Counted from the stretch's first letter, positions 48,821-61,849 are shown. The stretch: 64,000 bases of DNA from Chionis minor (GCA_013398295.1 VZSF01006717.1:1369472-1433471), one strand, 5' to 3'. Notes: generated from the sequence alone by a model not told the origin. A program made the numbers and translations.

Positions 48821-51800
48821 TCTACATAAAAGCAAATGGAAAACGTCTTTTCTTCACATTCTTTGTCAGACGATTAAATCATTTTGCAACATGCCAAGCT
48901 TGTTTGTAGTTCCTTAACCCACAGTTCTTGCCTTGTGTAATGGCTTGATTGCTGCGAGACTATGCTAGGAAGATCAGTTCTCCCTCCTCACCAGCATCCG
49001 TCTGTCATCCTGTTTATACAGGGGATGTGACCTGGTGTCCTGCAAAACCCAAACCTTCAACGTCACCTCCCTCAGCTGACCAGTAGTTAGTTCATCCTTA
49101 TGTTCTGTTAGTGACGAGTCTAAAGGGGTTGTCAGTAACTTATTCGAACCTCGCTCTTCTTTGGCTCCTTTCCAAGGGTCCCCCAAATCTTGTGCTATCT
49201 GTGCTGCACCATGTGGTGTTGAATCAGGAATTTCCCCATTTATAGTCACCAATGGGACTTGCTAGAAGAATGCACAATCCAGTACCTATTGTGCAGTTAT
49301 CCCTGTCGTTTTCTCCAGGGATATGACTTCCCACCCCGTTTTCTTCATGCCTATGTCCTCATCTGTTTCGCAATTGGATTTCCTTGGTAAGTTCAAGAAT
49401 CCCTCTTTGTTCATTTCGCAGAGTTACTCTCAGCATGTCCCCATGTCCCCGAACAAGTTCCTGACTTCTTTTTTTTTTTTTTTCCTATTTGAAATTCTTT
49501 CTTCTAACCAGCCTCAGGTTCATGGAATTTGTCCTAAGTATACCACATGCAGTACTTCATGCCATCTGCATGTAGCACTGAGTTTGGATTTAATTTGCAT
49601 AAATGTAGCAAGTACGGTCAAATCGTGATTATTTGGATGTAAGCAGCCACTAATCTGGTCAATCATCAGTTCCTCTTCTCCATCAAGGTCAGATCATAGA
49701 TGAAATTACTGCATAAAGGGTGCAATTCTTTCTGAATTGAGAGACTGTCGCTTCTGGTTCTGAACAGTGCATGGATAGCTATATATATACACTGAGACTA
49801 GCACCCTGTATCACTCTCATTGAAGTACCCTGAGGCGTTTACTGGGATCATTGGTAACTGTTATGAGAACCTCACATCTCAAAAGGAACTTTAGGTAAGT
49901 TCATTTTTGGGTAAGTGGCTCCAATTGCCTTTAAAGAGGTGCGATTTCCAGAGCGAAGTAGAGCCAGACTGTGCTGGAAGGAGTTCTGTCTGGTCTGTCT
50001 GGAATGTTTGTTTAAAATCAGAGTTGTTTCCTGAGCCATTTGTTAAAAGCTGTATCATCACACTCTTCACTGGGCTGCTGCCCCTCCTCGGAGCTGTAAT
50101 GTCCATGCCCAGTTTAACTCAATGGTGACCCCTCCTCTCTACCTACCCACCCAGCACCAGACATGGGACTCCATCCATAGGGGAAGGGGCTGAGTACCTG
50201 CTAGATCCCTTCGCTCCCAGCCAGAGGGGTTGGTTTCTTGTCTCCATCTCCCTTTATTCTCTGACCCAGACTCAGATGTCCCCAGGCTGAGCAGGGGGAA
50301 AATCCTTGCCCTCATCCTCACTCCATCCTTGGAGTAAACCGTTACATGGCTTGGGGTGGCTGCTGCCTGTCTCAAGGAGGCAGAGGGGCATAGTTCAGGG
50401 CTTTCTTTGAAGTCTCAGCAGAAGAGACCCTACACTTGTCTTCTGTGGGGCAGCTTTGCTATCCATAGTGGAGCAAAGGCAGTGATGGTCATGGTGCATG
50501 CACATTACATTTCTGCATCCTCTCCTTGCAGAATCTAATCCCTCCATGTGATGGGGATGTCGTAGATCACACTAAGAATGGGTCACTAAAACAACTGAGG
50601 AAGATCTTGGGACAGAATCTCAGCTCCTGCATTTAAATGACTATGATATGAAGGACCCATTCATACAGCTTGAGAATCTCATCCCTCAGACAGTGAGAGC
50701 AAAATCACAGTATGAGGTAATTTTAACTGTCCCATTCTGGCTTTCCCATCCAGAATGTAACATGACAGTAACTCCCTCACATCAGGAAGTCCCTCCTGGA
50801 GATTTTCTTTCACTGTCCTGCTGAATTAATGGGATCTGAGAACATGATGTGAAGCTCTGATTTAAAGGAAAAAAACCAAAAAAACCCCGGATTTGAAGCT
50901 GAGTTTGTTTCCAGTGAGTTTCTTTTTAGTTTGTTTGCTGGTGAGTTTAGAGGCCATGTAAGACTGGGCTAACCTCAGGTGTGGAGTGAGCATATGGAAA
51001 TATAATTGCACTTCCAAGACTAGAACAGGTCTTCCAGGACATTGTCTTCAAGCTGTAACATATGTGCACAGTGACCCTAGAAGGACCTGGATCCTGTCTG
51101 GTGATAAATGGTATTATTTTTTTATTTATTTATTTTCTTCCTGTTGAAATGTTGGCCAGGGAAACCTGCCCCACCAGTTTTGCCATTCCAATTCTCCCAT
51201 TCATTTCTGGCTTCCAGCCGCACTATAAAGTCAATACTAGTCAATGAAACAATAATGGGAGAGGAGGACCAGGATTAGAGACAGAGCCCATCTCTCATCA
51301 GTAGACATGTGACTCCAAGGCTAAGTGTTGGCTTATAATTATTATTAACAAAAGGAACCTGGGAAGGAAATGTGATCTTCCCTTTGTGCAGTGTGCATGG
51401 TCTACTCTTGAATATGCTTCCTGGGAAAAAGAAAGACCTCTCTGCACAGTGGAGAAAGGCAAGGTCTCTCTGCTGAACCTGTAGTTTTCATTTGTCTGGT
51501 TTCTGGATGACTGTGTTATGTTATGGAAAGTTTTTTGCAGTTTCTAAGTCCTTTTGTGAAGATCAAAAATGTAAGCTGGGTAAAGAAAAATAAATCAAAG
51601 TTGTTGCCATTATCCCTTCCCCAGCCTTACAGTTTGCTCTAGCAAGGATGTGATTTATGAGAAATTCCCTGCCTTTATTGTGGAAAGTATCAAAAGGAAG
51701 AGAATATCCATTTCCTTCAGCATGGCTTAAGGTGGTATAGCTGGAAGTTGACTGAGCTGAAATCCCAGGGTATATACTGCCAGAACTCAAGCAGACTAAA

Positions 51801-51895
51801 AATACACACAGTGATTTCCTGATGTCCTCCACACCCACCACTACAGTGCTAATGTGCTGGTCATGGCACAAGATGCTGCACACAGCAGTCTGCTG
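48821..51895. other. Unique or unrecognised sequence after CR1 copy B
   Basis: 48,821-49,630 may be a further decayed 5' part of copy B, but I could not match it. A T-rich run lies at 49,469-49,483 and an A/C-rich patch at 50,868-50,888. No exon, RNA gene or other repeat family is recognised. Open frames are under 105 codons. Confidence 0.4.
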
Positions 51896-51900
51896 GGGGG

Positions 51901-51954
51901 AAAAAAACCCACCAAAAAACCCAAAAAAAACCCCAACCAACCAAACCCCAAAAC
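51901..51954. repeat. A/C-rich low-complexity run
   Basis: An irregular alternation of A runs and CCC/CC blocks, plus-strand purine A and pyrimidine C only. No flanking transposon is recognised, so it is not assigned to a LINE tail. Confidence 0.85.
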
Positions 51955-52165
51955 ATTAGGGTTATCTTTTTAATGTGAGATGTGCTTCAGTGCAGTTTGA
52001 GCTCTTTAAATGATCTGTGGCAGGAGTGGTTTTGCCACAGTCCTGAGAAATCACCTCTTTCTCAGGTACCACTACAACATTTGACCAGCTGACTCATTTC
52101 AGTACACTTAAATGTCTGGGGTGAGGCTTTTCTGCAAAGAATCTTTTCTTCTCTCATCGAAACCC

Positions 52166-52250
52166 TTCAGGGCAAGGATTAACTTTTGTTCTGCTGTGTT
52201 TGTACAGCACCACACTCAATCTTCACAGTTCTCTGGAGGGTTGTTGCTCC
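52166..52250 (+). repeat. Ancient amniote MIR-like repeat fragment
   Basis: CTTCAGGGCAAGGATTAACT, CTGCTGTGTTTGTACAGCAC, CTCTGGAGGGTTGTTGCTCC follow the sauropsid consensus 'ccagggcaaggacc...tgtgtttgtacagcacctagcacaatggggccctgatc...ggggcctct'. It is the same family as 29,055-29,150, in the opposite orientation and better preserved at its left end. Confidence 0.65.
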
Positions 52251-53370
52251 TGGTCACAGCTGACTGTGGAGCTTGAGTTTTCTTAGATGTTCCTGACAGA
52301 AGTGCTAACTTCTTACGGATCTGAGGTGAGATATGGATGCCTGAAAAGCTATGCACCACATTAAAATGCCACCTCATTCCAGGTAGTAGCTTTTGTCCCT
52401 ATGAGATGTAAGTCTGCATGGCCACATGGTCCTTTGGTGGGGCCTAAGTGTTTTTTGGCAGCTGATGCCTGCACCCAAGAGGTTTAGCCTTCCACCTTCC
52501 TTGCAGGTGAGGAAGCCTTGACGGAGAGCTTGGGGGACATCTCCCGTTTACCACAAAGACCACTTTCTCCACCATCTGCATGGGATTCTTACCATGGGCC
52601 AAAGTTTTCAGGAGCAGGGCATTAAGTAGAGAAAAACATGATCTAGGAGTACATTAAAAACTTGAGAGGTGCCCTTATTAAATGATGCCTTGGGCTACGC
52701 GCTTTGGTGGGATGATAGTTACTGAGCACGCAAAAGTCTCTTTCAAAGATAAATCTTCCTGAGAGAAACACAAAGTAATTGAGAAAGTTACCAGCACAGA
52801 CATGAGCATGGAAATACATATAAAGATGGGACTGGAAGGAGTGCACAGATAGGAGAAAGACAGAAGATATCAGATGAAGGGGTTAGCAGGCTTTTGGTTA
52901 CATGCTCAGTTTAGTGGAAATGAGAAGGAAAAGTCTTCAGCTTTTCCTCTTAGCATGCTATCCCCATGGCCTATGTTTGTCATCTAGGACTTGAACAGCA
53001 GAGAAAAAATTTGCATTGCAGTAAAAATAAACTGGGTTTTTTGTTATTGACTATTTTTATCAAATGTTTAAAATGAAGCATTGCAAAAAAATGAAAATCA
53101 TACCCATTCTTTTGCCAATTTCAATACAGATAGAGATGGACTGAACTATTTTTAACAAAAATAAATACTCCTCTTTGAGGTCCTCCTCTGAGTTTCATAC
53201 CAGGACCCTTTGTGTTCCCTGGCGTGAGTGTTTGATCCAAAAATACACAAAGATCTGCCAAACCACTAACTACAACCAAGACAAAGTTGAGTAAAAATGG
53301 AGCCAAAAAAAGTTGTGTGTGTGGCTTTTCTTGAGAGGTTAGATCACTTTTATGTTTTTGAAATGCATAA
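52251..53370. other. Unique sequence, nothing recognised
   Basis: No exon, RNA gene or named repeat. AT-rich from 52,980 onward with short A and T runs. Confidence 0.4.
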
Positions 53371-53373
53371 ATA

Positions 53374-53399
53374 TATAAATATACGCACGTATATTTATA
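53374..53399. repeat. Perfect AT-rich inverted repeat, 12-bp arms
   Basis: The left arm TATAAATATACG (53,374-53,385), spacer CA and right arm CGTATATTTATA (53,388-53,399) are exactly complementary. The 26-bp palindrome can extrude a cruciform or hairpin. No transposon ends or target duplications are recognised around it. Confidence 0.9.
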
Positions 53400-55528
53400 A
53401 ATGGCTTAATGTTGCTTATCAGGGGAAACTGCACAGGTAAAAAAAAGGATGTAGAGGACACCCATAAAAAAGGCATGAGAGAGAGATTAGAGGATGGGGA
53501 ATGGGGCAGGGAAGTTAAACTCAGCTGCTCCATCTTTAAACTGAGAAAAAGTGATGATTTTGTGATTCTTCGTGGAATTATCCTGTAAAACCCTATGACA
53601 CAATATGCGAGCAAACCACAAATTTTGGAGAATTACTAAAAGGAGATGACAGAGCTGGTGCTGATGTGAACTGCAAGACTTGAGATGGGAAGGGCCAGAA
53701 AATTATGTATTGGGAGGGGGTATGAAACCTATGTTATCCATCTAACATAGCTGTTCCTAAACCAGAGGTCTTGACACCAAGGCGGTTTGCCAGGGTGCAT
53801 CCACCTGCCAAAAATCCAATTGCAGAAGCAAGGCTTTCAAGCAGAAATGGGACTGCAGGCTGGGAAGAGAGGCTGGCAGTTGGGAATGGGTACTCCTAAT
53901 CCTGGAATTAGGAAGGTATTGCTCAAGAGTTGAGGCCACTATATTTTGTTCTGTCCCCAGCTGGAAAATAAGGAGGCTGACCAAGGAGTACCATAGCTCT
54001 GAGGAATTATGACTGCTATACACTACCAATATATTTAACTTCTGGGAGGGCTCCCAAAAGAACAATCACAAAGCTTTCATAGAGAGTGGGCTATGGGCAG
54101 AAATGGAATGTTACCCTGAGCTACAGTGAAGCCCACTTGTGAATAATGTAGCCATGTGGATTTACACTGTCTAAGGATGTAAGCCAAGTATCCAGGACAA
54201 AATACATTTTAAATTGCAAACATGTCTCTTGGTGTGCACATATTTGACTTTTAATTATCTGTCACGGAATAAGTGAAAGCAATCTTTCTTCTTTGTGTCA
54301 CACCAGAAGGTCCTGAAAGGCATCAGACTGTCTGCCAGAGGACATTTCCAGAGTGTGGTGCTTTTATTTCGTTCTTTTACCTAAATTTCACTTTTTTTTT
54401 TTTTTTAAACTCAGAGTTTTGTGTTATGTTCCCCCTCAGTGCCCCAAATACTGCTTGGGTCACAGTTTGGACCTCACACTCACTCCATAGACTATATTCT
54501 CCCAGTTGGTTTCCATGGTGCCTAGTCCTCATTCAGCCAGCAAAGAGCTAGAGGAAGACTCTTTTACATGAAAGTAACACAAAGGATGTCTTACTGGTCA
54601 TAGGCGAGGAGAGCTTTTAAGCACAAAAACTTTGTGTTAGGTACATAACTTGCACAGTCTTTCATTGGGTTTTGGGGTCCTGTCTTCTGTTTACATTTGA
54701 AAATGTGTTCTGACTCAAACATATCCAGCTAGAACATTTCAAACAGAGAAAAAAAAAATCAAGATGGGGAGGCAGGCTTATTTTCTGGTACGGCATGAAC
54801 GCCAGCTTTATCTGGATGAAACAAGCCAGAGATTAAATTTAGTCCCTCAAAAGGATGGTGAAAATCAAACATTTCTGCAAGGTTTGGATAAGCCTTGTTT
54901 GTTTGGATTTTTATCTGTTCTACATGCAAAAATAATTTTCTCTCCACAAACAGAGCTGTTCCCAAACACAGTCCCTCTTGACCAAATCTAAGTGTTAGAC
55001 CTAGACATAGTGGACCTTCCCCAGCCTCTCCCTTTCCTCCGCAAGGCTTCCCTATCAGCCCTGAAATCTGAGCTCTCCCAAGCTTCCTGTTTTCCACAGC
55101 TGTATTCTCACTTTCTTGGTATTTTCTGAAGCATACCCTACCACAGCTAGTGTAGTTTTTACTTGGGAAAATATAATTTTCCTATCCTGCTACTGGATCC
55201 ACAGACAAGCTCTGCAAAGACACCTTAACCTGCATGGGGACATCCTCTGGGAAGTCCACCACGGTTAGTCAGTCCTCCAAATACAGTTATCACAGCAAGA
55301 GTCTTCGAAGTCTAGGAAGCGTTTCATGTTCCAGAAGAAAGTGATTTCATATTGTTCCACAACTCCCTTGTCCAACTGCGGAAAAAAATGTAGCACAGTG
55401 GGAAAGAAAAAAATATTCCTTGTCTGTCCCATGCCCCTGCTTGCAAGTAGCTTAGTCCTGAAAGTCCTGTTATGTTGCCATCGTAGTCCATAACATCTAT
55501 TTTTATAGCCAAATTTTTCTCCACACCT
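53400..55528. other. Unique sequence with a possible small repeat remnant
   Basis: ATGTGGATTTACACTGTCTA near 54,155-54,175 weakly resembles the amniote repeat core seen at 26,033. A T15 run lies at 54,392-54,406 and an A9 run near 54,750. The 102- and 112-codon minus-strand open frames are not recognisable. No gene is called. Confidence 0.35.
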
Positions 55529-55596
55529 TAAAAAAACCAAAACCACAACCAAAACCACCACCACCACAACAACAACAACAAAAACCAAACAAAAAC
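55529..55596. repeat. A/C-rich repeat with (CAA)n and (CCA)n units
   Basis: A mixed run of AAAACC, ACCACC and CAACAA units. The valine-rich minus-strand open frame at 55,265-55,588 is produced by this repeat and is not a gene. Confidence 0.9.
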
Positions 55597-56055
55597 TTTC
55601 ATTAAAAATGGCTTTTAAATCTGAATGAAAAAATACTTGCAGAATACATCTGCTTTGGTAAATAATGTTTTGGGTTTCTTCTGCTTTTGAAATGCTGCCT
55701 TTTCAGAACAAGGGACCTGTTTGCACACTGGTGGGTGGTAGGCCAATGGGTGCACTGACAGTGAGATTTACCAAACACTGACACCTTCGCCTACAAATAG
55801 ATATTTTATGATTGGGCCCTTGCTAGCAGGTGATGTCAGGAATGGTAGATCCCTGGCATTATTTTACAAGGGCTGGATCCCTCTGGCCTAGCTTTTGCAC
55901 GGTGGAAAAATGACCTTTCCTCTAAGCTGGGCTCCTGAATCATCTATGGAAAAGATACTTTCTGGTGGTGGTTCTGCCTGCTCCAAGCTGTGGTTAATGG
56001 ATGACGGAGACCGAGGGAGCTCCTGGAAATACCTGGGACAATGAAAGACATAGGA

Positions 56056-56120
56056 GTGCTACTGGATAAAGCCTGGTCAGTGGAGATGTGGGGTGCTGCT
56101 GGATAAACCCCAGTCAAAGG
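56056..56120. repeat. Imperfect 37-bp tandem duplication
   Basis: GTGCTACTGGATAAAGCCTG at 56,056 recurs as GTGCTGCTGGATAAACCCCA at 56,093. The following GTCAGTGG and GTCAAAGG also correspond. Only two copies are present and they differ by several substitutions, so the duplication is not recent. Confidence 0.75.
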
Positions 56121-59100
56121 GGCAAAAGTCCAGTTTGTGATTTCCATCTCTGGTTGTTGAGGCTGCTGTGTCTGGGCTTAGGTGTTTGCATCTGCCTCCT
56201 CTCCCTGATCCTTGCCTTCCTGCCTGGCTCTTCCTCCCTTTGTTTACTCACCTGTGAGATATATTGTCTCAAGGCCAGACTGCCTGCTTCCTAGAGCAGG
56301 CAGCGCTGCCTGGGTTATGTGTTAGTACAATGATGTGCTAATCCTTGTTTGGGGTAGCTGCACGCAAATGCGGGACTAATGATAATCCTCTCCTTCCACC
56401 GCCAAATACAATGGCTGGCACCCTGACAAACAGGCTGATCGGTGTGTTGAGTTTTGTAATGAAAAGCAAACAAAAAAACACAGGGGTGAGCAAGGACGTG
56501 GCAAGTGGCACCCTGGGTGAGCAGCAAGGAACTCAAGGCAAAGAGCCCTGGGGGGAAATGATGGGCAGCCTCATCCCCTTGTTCCCTCCCCTCTGCCACC
56601 CTACCCTACTGCAGCCCACCAACACCACCACCTCGCCCTGTGTCCTCGTTAGGCTGCTGGAGCAGGAGGACAAGGAGGTGAAGTGGCACATCACCACCTG
56701 AGAAGACCCCAAGTGGGCAGCCAGGAAGGACACAGAGAGGACTTAGGCTCTCCCTCCTGCTTCCACCCCACCTCCTCTCCCTCTTGACCTGAGTGCTGGC
56801 TGGGGTCTCCTTTCTGATGCAGGTGCGGAAAGAGGACGACAGTTCAGTTCAAACAGTGCAGACGTGATGTTCTCCTGCTTTTCTGCTTCCTTATGCCCCC
56901 AGTAAGTAGTAAGTGGCTGGGTGCTACCATCATTTGTGCTTCAGCGAGGCATGTGCCGGTCTGTTGTGGATGGACACACACGTTAGATTAAGTACAGAGA
57001 AGTCAATGAGCACTGCTTCGTTCTGGCTGAGAGAGGGAGAGGAGAGTGTGGTCCTGGAAGCCAAACAGAGCTTTCAGACATCAGCTCTGAGTTTTTATGT
57101 ATTGGGTTCGCACCGTTTAGCCCGTCGCTGCGGCGAGGGCTTCCTGGATTCAGCCTGTGCCCCATGCCACAGCCAATCTGTCCTTTGGTGAATGTCATGT
57201 GGAAAGATCCCATCATGTAGGTGACGATTTTGGATGGGGTCAGTAGGGAACAGACAATGACATTGTTCTGTCTTGGCCTGCCTGGGAGCCGCTCCACTGC
57301 ACAGGTACTGTATATAACATACGGGATGTTAATTCAATTTTCATGTACATTTTGGAGGAACTGAATGTGGCCTTTGTCTAACGCTTTGGCTCACAAGGGC
57401 TTTTTCATAATAAATTCTATTTAAAGGGAATAGAAAACTTTCTGATAGTTACCAAACACCACAAGACAATGGCATGCTATATCTGTTCATCATCAGCAGC
57501 CATTCATTTATCCTAGGAAGGAATTTCTTGGTGATAATCCTGAGTGAAGGCTTGCTTGTTCGCATGACTGGATGAGATCCAGCATCGATAGCACCTTGCT
57601 GAACCTTTTGGAGTGTCAAGCTGAAATTACAGCAGAGATGTAACGAAGCTGGGGAAGCACTAACAAATAACCCAGTCGCAGCTGCACTGTAAGCACCTTC
57701 CCATATGAGGATATCAAGAAGAAGAACAGATGAGCAAAACACAGATATGACTCCAGCGAGAAGTACAGCAAAGACCAAAACACATAACTTCGGAAGGGAG
57801 GAATGGGAATTTGTTAGAAGGGATAATGGGAAGCGACAAGCTTGTGGAAAGTGTTTGTGGTACGAGTGGGATGCAGGAGGGCAGCACCACAGGAAACCAG
57901 GGGCAGAAGGAACCTGAGAGCCCACCTAGTGCTGCCAGGCCCTGCGGCTTGGGCTCACCTGCCCTGTACAGGTGTGTGCATCCCCTCCTATTAAATGTGC
58001 CCTGTAGCCTTCCCAGGCACCCTGTGCCACCACCACACACCCTTAACTTTAGAAAGCATTCCCCAGTCTCTAACCTGGCTCTCCCACGCTCTGCTTAAGC
58101 TCATTAATTATTATCCTGCACCTGGAGATGTGACAATTAGCTTATTAGGGGATGCTTTTGCCTGTCAACAGTCGCAGCCATCCTCAAGAGTGAGGAGGGT
58201 AGCTCTGTGCAGCCATCTTGGTGCTGGATGGAGTCCAGGTTTCAGGTGAAATTCTGCCTAAAAGAATGGACTGAGAAAGGAAGAGTTTTTTCTTAATGCT
58301 GTTGGACATGTTCCAGGACCCCGAGTTAGATCCTGAAGGAATTAATGCATCGGTCAGCTCCAACAAAACCTTCTAGGGAAGTGATAAGAAAGCATAGTAA
58401 ATATTTTACCAAGGGCTAGGTAGAAATATCTGAACCACTCTGGGGCAAATTAGTAGCTGAGCTCCTACCAAGAGCACCCAGCAGGGCACAACTCCGAGGA
58501 CGGCTCACAACCCTGTGTAACCCCAAGGAAGTGTCAGTGCTTCTGTGGCAAGTGTCCATCCTGCCGCAGGCAAGCAGCTGAGGGTGGTCCAAGACTGCTT
58601 GTGCTTTCCTTTGCCCGTGCGACAAGAAATAGCATTCCACTCTCCCACGCTTGCCCAGGCTTCCAGAAGACCTCACACTCTCCTCTTAGATGTTAGGCGG
58701 TTTTGAAAACATGAGCACTTTGTCACCTCTTGATGGGAACCGAGACCCCTGAGTCCCTATGTGGGGAGCCAGCTGGAGAGCAAGGGGGCTGAAAACGTGA
58801 AAATGGTCATACCTGCTGCTTTCAAGGAACAGCGGGGGACTGGCAGGTTAGGCACAGTGGGAACTAGACAAACATGTCGTGCATAAAGGGCATGGGATCA
58901 ACTGACAATTAATTAAAACCAAAACTATTAATTGTATGAGTGATTGCAACAGGGTGGATTCCAAAGAACCCGGTCTTCATAAGGAGAAGCTGGACCTTGT
59001 CTGTCTGCCAGAATGCCTCCAAATGAGGCAGCAAACTGGTAGCTAAACTGATTGAAATGATTCATTAAGGGATTGTCAAAGCTTACTGACAAAAAGCTGT

Positions 59101-60930
59101 CAGGGGTAAAAAAAAAACCAACCACAAATGTGTGAAGGAGTTAGGTGAATGACTACTTTTAGATCAGACCTGGGGCTATGGGCATGCCTACTAGGCATTT
59201 TACAGCCAGATACAGATACACTGTCTGAACTCTGAACTGATCAGACGCCATAGGATAGCACTGACCCTACAGTAACCTGAGCTTGGGTTTCTCAAGGTGA
59301 TAACTCCTTTAAAGCAGCTTCCATTCAACTCTGCACACAGACAGGTCTTGATCATGCTTGCTCAGTGCCTGGGCAGAGTGCAAAGTCATGGATGGATGTA
59401 GCCTGAGAGAGAAGTTTAATTAATAGATACAAACAAGGTCTAGCAGGCTTTGTGCTGAATCAGAGCACAGGGGAAAGGGCATACTTGAGGAATGTGAAAA
59501 ACAAAAAAATATGTAATGTAGAGAAGAGGAATGTCAGTACACAGTTACTTGTGGCAGCGAGTCCCAGGGGTCACCCCTTGCTTAGCAGGGTGAATTGCTG
59601 GATGTCAGTGCAATTAATGTGAACGGCTGAAGATACAGTAGCAATTGTTAAATAATAATAAAAAAAAAAAGCTGTTGAAAGGTACATAAAGACTTGCTTC
59701 AGGGCCTGAGGTGGTCTCCATTAGAGATTGAAAGGCAGGTATCTCACTGCTGCCTACAGTCAGGATTGCTGGACCGTCCTTTAGGGCAGGAAGGACATCA
59801 GTACTTGGTCCATATTTGGAGCCAAATGGAGTTCAATACTGGATATTGCTCCCTGCATTCAATCTGTGTCCAGGCATAGTCAGGTTCCCCGCCTTGCTGG
59901 ACCTTGGTAGGCAGCTGCCCATGGCGATACGATCTCTGCTCCTGGCTGTGGCTGCATTGATGCTGGCAGACAGGCTCCAGGGCAAATGGCCACTTGGATG
60001 GGCTCCCTCTGGGCTGGTCTGGGGAAGGCAGAGACCGGGGCCAGTGCCATGGTGGGCGTGGGGGTAAAAAAGGCTGCTGCCTCCACTCTACCTGTCTGAG
60101 GGTTTAACTTTAACTCTTGGGTCATCCAGAGCTGCCAGCATGGCACCAGCATAAAATGGCCTTTAAAGTGGGAAGGGAAATGAGTATATAACACAAACAA
60201 ACAAAAATTGGTTGACCAAGAATTCAGGGAGCGCAGTATAACTGCACACAAAACTGAGTTTTGCCTCAACCACCAATTTACCTTGTCTTGAGGGCACTGG
60301 AATATGTTAAGAGGCATCCAGTGGCCACAGACTTCAGCCGCTCGCAGCCAGGGCCCAGCAAGTGGCGCCAGCACTCGCTCCTCCTTGAGCCCTTCCCATC
60401 TGGTGGAGGTGGTGTCCTTCAGTTCTGCCTCCCAGCCCTAAATATGCCCCTTGACAGCCCCTGGACTGGCCCTCCCCACCGTCTTCTCTTGATGACACCT
60501 CACGGGTACGCCTGGTGATGGGTCCTGGGGCTCCCAAAGGCAGCCCTGCTAGAGGGCTTGCGGATGCAAGGAACTGGGGATGCACATCCAGAAAGAAGCA
60601 GTGGCCACAGAGCATGGGTCTTGCAAAGCACGGCAGGAAAGCAGGAGATTAAGGTTGTCAGGGAGAGTAATATAGTTAACTCCCCCACTCGGAGGCAAAG
60701 TTTTGTGGTGGTCATACTGCAGGCTAAGCAGTTGTTAGACCTTAAGGGAAGAAACCCTCTCTTTTTGCAGTGGCAAGCACCAGGCAGAGGACTAGGGCAG
60801 TTCTGCCATGCTTAGCCGCCTGGAAAAGAGTTGCTCTCTTTAGCGATGTTAAGCACAGATACATTTAGAGGGCAAAAAGTCAGAGCTGAGCTTTGGCTTT
60901 TGGTTGTGGGGTTTGTGATATTTTTTTTTT
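56121..60930. other. Unique sequence, no recognisable gene
   Basis: The 158-codon minus frame at 57,449-57,925 has one strongly hydrophobic segment (about residues 48-75) but no family I can defend. The plus frame at 57,705-57,917 overlaps it. Homeodomain- and MEIS-like word clusters occur at 58,098-58,170 and 58,895-59,090. An A10 run lies near 59,661. No repeat family or RNA gene is recognised. Confidence 0.4.
58895..59090. promoter_or_regulatory. Candidate conserved non-coding block, homeodomain-like words
   Basis: GACAATTAATTAAAACC, TATTAATTGTATGAG, TGATTGAAATGATTCATTAA and GGGATTGTCAAAG occur within 200 bp, a dense set of TAAT and TGATT words in repeat-free DNA. A regulatory role and conservation are inferred, not shown. 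Confidence 0.25.
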
Positions 60931-60934
60931 TTTT

Positions 60935-60965
60935 GTCTTCCTTTATTTGTACAGCACTGCATCAT
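60935..60965 (+). repeat. Possible MIR-like fragment
   Basis: TTTATTTGTACAGCACTGCA resembles the 'tttgtacagcacctagca' word of the family at 52,166. Only about 25 bp can be recognised, preceded by a T15 run. Confidence 0.25.
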
Positions 60966-61845
60966 TCTCCCTCTTGCTGTCCTCCACCAGCACTGCCCCG
61001 AGGAGCAGACTGACCCGTGTGGAGCTTCCTGGACCCTGCCGCACGCCCAGAATGATGCAGCATTGCTAAACAGAAGATGAGGGGGCCTGAGGGAGCTGTG
61101 AACCCCGCAACGGGGCTGACTGTTCTCCAAAAACAGCTTCTGCACAAAGCTCAGTGCCCATGATGTCCCCTCCTCTGCCTACAGGGAGATCTCTGAGGTC
61201 CTAGGAGCTAATTTTAGGGGCTTTGTCAGGGGCTGCGGGGTTGACTGTGAACAAGGGCTCGGAGGTGTTCAGGGAGTTTGGCAGAGGTCTAGCGTTTTCA
61301 ACCCTATTCCAGATGATTCAGGCTGGAGCCTTTTAAAGACACAGCTATCCCCAAAACCAGTGGGGAAAACGTTGCTAACCTTCAGCGGCCAAATCGCAGA
61401 AGCTACGGGTCGCTGCAGCCCCCAGCTACAGCTGGTTAGCTTTTTAACCCAAGCTATCTTATCTCACGCTTTAGACTTCGGAGAGCCGGGGTTCAACTCT
61501 TGGCGCCTCAGCCAGGAAGCTGGCTGCCTTGGATGCTCTCCAGTGCTTATTTACAACACACATATGCAGCATGGCCATTGATTTATACTCCAGGCAGCCT
61601 CCGCCCCAAAGAGGCAGATTTAGAAGCAGCGTCTCTTCAAAGCGAGAGTGTGCTCCGCTTTGTTCTGCCCTCAGCTGAGCCTGCTCACATCTGGATGCTC
61701 AAACCCAGGTAGCAGCACTGGGATTTTCGGCGGAGCCTCCCAGCAGGATTAGACGTCCAGCTCAGAATAGAAGTTCCCTGTCTCTTAAATCAGTGACTTG
61801 GTGCTTCACAAGTACTGAGAGTCTGCAGGCTTCGGCAGGGCTCTA
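60966..61845. other. Unique sequence, nothing recognised
   Basis: GGGTTCAACTC near 61,490-61,500 resembles a polymerase III B box, but I find no matching A box or tRNA arms. Open frames are short and unrecognisable. Confidence 0.4.
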
Positions 61846-61849
61846 ACTG

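Noticed and set aside
55265..55588. 107-codon minus frame with a poly-valine start
   Set aside because: The valine run is the A/C-rich repeat read in reverse; the remainder has no recognisable domain.
57449..57925. 158-codon minus frame with a hydrophobic segment, vaguely like a four-span membrane protein
   Set aside because: Only one clear hydrophobic stretch, no conserved family motif, no splice context, and a plus-strand open frame overlaps it.
61485..61505. Polymerase III B-box-like GGGTTCAACTC
   Set aside because: No A box or tRNA fold upstream; a lone B-box word is common by chance.
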